DNA of 64,000 bases from Anaerolinea sp. (lineage in GTDB: Bacteria; Chloroflexota; Anaerolineae; Anaerolineales; Anaerolineaceae), in assembly GCA_013824865.1 (NCBI GenBank), contig PNON01000001.1:1-64000 (forward strand), written 5' to 3'. Shown here one piece after another: positions 61,907-64,000 of this stretch. Position 1 is the stretch's first letter. Each line of letters begins with the position of its first letter. Made by a program: the position numbers and the translations under genes. The notes beneath the pieces are model-generated. The model was not told the DNA's origin and ran no database searches. It worked only from the letters and a program-made list of their open reading frames with translations.

Positions 61907-63089
61907 CTACTTTTCTGGCGCGCCGGCCAGTATCCAGGCTTTCAAGGCATCCAGCTCTTCAAGCGAGAGCTGCCCGGGGTGGCCGCCGGCTTCCATGATC
62001 TGGATAACCAGGCTGGCAGCCGGGTCACCAATGGTAAAGGCTTGCCCTTTAGCCACCATTCACCGCGTCCGCGTAAGTGGCCAGGGATAAATCGCCAGAA
62101 GCGCCGTGACACATTCCGCATTTCTGCTGCATCAAAACGCCGATTCCTCCATCCCAGGTGGTGAGGTCAAGGTCGGTTTCCTGAGGTTTATTGGGGTTCA
62201 TATTCAGGGTTACAACAGTGGGCGTGGCAGTGGGTATGGGTGTCGGGATGCTGGTGGCGAGGACCTGAACCTGTTCAGCCGGTGGCAAGGTGGAGATGGC
62301 AGTAGTCTCAACCGTGACGAAGAAATAGATGCCGACCAGGGAAGCGAGGGAGAACACTGCAGCTATTGGAAAGAAAATAGAGCGGCGTTTCTTGATGACT
62401 TCAGGTGGAAAGGAGAATTTTCCGACCCCGGCTTTGATTTTTTCCAGCTCCAGGGCGTGATCTTCTTCCATCTCGTGGTGTTCTAGTTTGCCGTTGAATA
62501 TGGATTTATTGAAGCGCTTGGAGTGAACATGGTAGAAGTGCCAGACGAGGATAGCCAGCACTGCCAGCACGGATTCACCGCCGTGGGCAGCTTTGGCTGC
62601 CGGGATGAAGACACCGGGCAGGAGATGGGCAGTCACGATCGGGTTCCAAAGCATGAAACCTGTGATGGCCATCACTGCGCCGCCCCACATCAATGCCCAG
62701 TATTCAGCTTTCTCATCGAATGTGTAACGGCCTTGTTTTGGGCGGGATTTTTTCAGCCCGAAATTGTAACCAAAAGCCTGGATGCCATCTTTTACATCTT
62801 TAATGCCGGGAAGCATGGTCATTTCTGCGCATTCCACATAGGATTTGTAACCGATCAACACGAAATGGTAGATGATCTCGAACAGGAAGATGGTGGCGGA
62901 CACGCGGTGAATGATGCGCATCGCACTGATACCGCCAAATACCTGGATCAGCCATAGGGAAATATCCACGTTGATATATTTCTGCACCAGGCCAGTAATG
63001 GCGAGGGTGGTAAAAGAAAGGAACAGCAAGAGATGCTCAATACGTTGAGCTACCGGAAAGCGTTCGTAGGAAGAGGGTTTGTCGCTCAT
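61907..63089 (-). pseudogene. Cytochrome b with C-terminal haem c domain, frameshifted
   Basis: The track ORF (62049-63089, 346 residues) has an N-terminal cytochrome b561/formate-dehydrogenase-gamma-like part with about four helices and several His ('RFPVAQRIEHLLLFLSF', 'RIIHRVSATIFLFEIIYHF'), a further helix, a 'TPIPTATPT' linker and a c-type site 'CGMCH'. It stops early at 'ADAVNGG'. In another frame the sequence continues 'AKGQAFTIGDPAASLVIQIM' to 'LSLEELDALKAWILAGAPEK' and a stop at 61907, the standard end of a cytochrome c domain including the likely axial Met. One extra base (or two missing) near 62052-62056 explains this. The b domain should pass quinol electrons to the multihaem cytochrome encoded upstream (4-bp overlap). 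Recent mutation or sequencing error. Confidence 0.85.
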
Positions 63090-63997
63090 GATTCCTTCAC
63101 TCCTTTGCGCTTATCGATCAAGCGGCGGATATAGTCGGAAATTACATATAAAGCCATGACACCAATCACCAGCGGGATCATGATCTTATAAAAGAGATTT
63201 ACGTAGAATACAAGCGGAGCTTTAGTGGGGCTGGCAGTGTAATGGCTCATCCATGAGGCGGGGAAGTTTTCACTGGCATCCGGGTGACACTTCTGGCAGG
63301 TCTTCAGCAAATTGCTCTTGATGTGCAGGCCGTTGGCAGGGGCATCTGAACGGGTCATATTATGGACACCATGGCAATCGATACACACCGGGGTGTTGGT
63401 TTGCTGATCGGGGGCTGTTTTTTCAAAGATGGTCACTGTTGTGCCATGGAAGTCTGCGATATAGGTGCTGTTGACTTTGGAGGAAAGACCATACTTATCC
63501 ATTAGTGCTTTATCAGCGTGGCATTTAGAACAAATACCAGGTGAGCGGAGACGGAAGGCATTATCGATGGCGGAAACATTGTGCACGCTGTGGCAATCTA
63601 TGCAGGTGGGGGTGTCGATGTTGCCTTCCAGCAGCAGGCTGGATCCGTGCACAGAGCCTTTGTATTGCCCATAGATCTCGTTGTGGCATTTGGAACAGGT
63701 GAGGGGAATATTCACCCGTGCCTCTCCCAGGGTGTTGCCATTCTTATCCACCAGCAGGGTCTGGGTATGCGGATTGTGACAATCGGTGCAGGCCGGGGCG
63801 AGCACATTACCGGCTTCATGAGCCTGCATGTGGATGCTGTCTTTCACAGCAGCATACTGTTCTGCGTGACATTGCTGGCAGGCCTGGGTGGCTTCAAAAC
63901 TGAATTCTTTATGAGTATCGATGGTCAACTCAGGATGGGGATAGCCAGTAATGGATATATGGCAAGTGGTGCAGGGTAAACCCTGATTACCGTGCAC
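63086..63997 (-). CDS. Multihaem cytochrome c, partial at the window edge
   Basis: At least 303 residues with eight CxxCH sites (CTTCH, CQQCH, CTDCH, CSKCH twice, CIDCH twice, CQKCH) and a C-terminal membrane helix ('IMIPLVIGVMALYVISDYI'). The apparent GTG start at 63997 is preceded by an open frame and lies 3 nt from the edge, so the true N-terminus with its signal peptide is outside. It probably receives electrons from, or gives them to, the cytochrome b encoded next with a 4-bp overlap. The NrfB/c3-like spacing suits respiratory electron transfer outside the membrane. Confidence 0.88.
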   Translation of the reverse strand: MHGNQGLPCTTCHISITGYPHPELTIDTHKEFSFEATQACQQCHAEQYAAVKDSIHMQAHEAGNVLAPACTDCHNPHTQTLLVDKNGNTLGEARVNIPLTCSKCHNEIYGQYKGSVHGSSLLLEGNIDTPTCIDCHSVHNVSAIDNAFRLRSPGICSKCHADKALMDKYGLSSKVNSTYIADFHGTTVTIFEKTAPDQQTNTPVCIDCHGVHNMTRSDAPANGLHIKSNLLKTCQKCHPDASENFPASWMSHYTASPTKAPLVFYVNLFYKIMIPLVIGVMALYVISDYIRRLIDKRKGVKES

Positions 63998-64000
63998 TGT

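Overview
The window reads as chromosome of an anaerobic member of the Chloroflexota, most likely the Anaerolineae. This is inferred from the overall gene style: Thr-Pro-Thr ('TPTPT') linkers on several exported or membrane-anchored proteins, tandem membrane-anchored TPR proteins, HrcA/CIRCE-type groESL control, NrfHA, and a mixed core and accessory gene content. No rRNA or other phylogenetic marker beyond DnaA, GroEL and FtsK is present, so the assignment is provisional.

Layout. 1-8 kb: SWIM-type zinc-finger protein, secreted LysM protein, RNase Z, a frameshifted DUF1232 protein, two tandem TPR proteins and groES-groEL behind a textbook promoter plus a perfect CIRCE operator. 8.3-8.7 kb: a DsrE-family gene with an in-frame UGA exactly where the family carries the first Cys of a CxxC motif, followed by a SECIS-like hairpin (candidate selenoprotein). 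9.3-15.1 kb: accessory/defence region with a Type IIG-like restriction-modification enzyme whose 3' end is repeated four times; two cargo genes (a protein with a HEPN-like RxxxxH motif and a DUF5677-like protein) lie between copies. 15.3-17.2 kb: nrfHA, ammonia-forming nitrite reductase. 17.2-34.9 kb: housekeeping genes (GNAT, SPFH-NfeD pair, nadE, truncated MFS, ABC-F, flippase-like protein, FAD oxidoreductase, dnaA, sugar-type binding lipoprotein, RNase D, beta-CASP nuclease, tRNA-Ser, ftsK).

35.07-46.33 kb: an AT-richer genomic island flanked by a 28-bp direct repeat of the 3' end of tRNA-Arg(CCU), whose intact gene lies at the right edge. It carries a two-component system, a complete Liv-type ABC transporter, a Tm-1-like (UPF0261) protein and two paralogous TIM-barrel 'PEP hydrolase-like' proteins, but no integrase. 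46.6-49.9 kb: a P5C-dehydrogenase-like aldehyde dehydrogenase with a two-subunit CoA-transferase. 50.3-58.2 kb: a Type III restriction locus in the order res - membrane protein - TIR-like (DUF1863) - AlbA_2 protein - mod, all on one strand with very tight spacing. A DinD/BRO relic and a Phd/RelE toxin-antitoxin pair with a clear operator follow. 59.7-61.8 kb: a serine-palmitoyltransferase-like and 3-ketosphinganine-reductase-like pair (possible sphingolipid synthesis). 61.9-64 kb: a cytochrome b with a frameshifted c-type tail and a multihaem cytochrome c that runs off the window.

Recurring themes: several genes without a Shine-Dalgarno sequence have a -10 hexamer 6-9 nt before the ATG (probable leaderless mRNAs, some with an extended -10), and palindromic repeats inserted in frame inside both large restriction-modification genes. 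Single-base frameshifts in two otherwise well-preserved genes leave open sequencing or assembly error.
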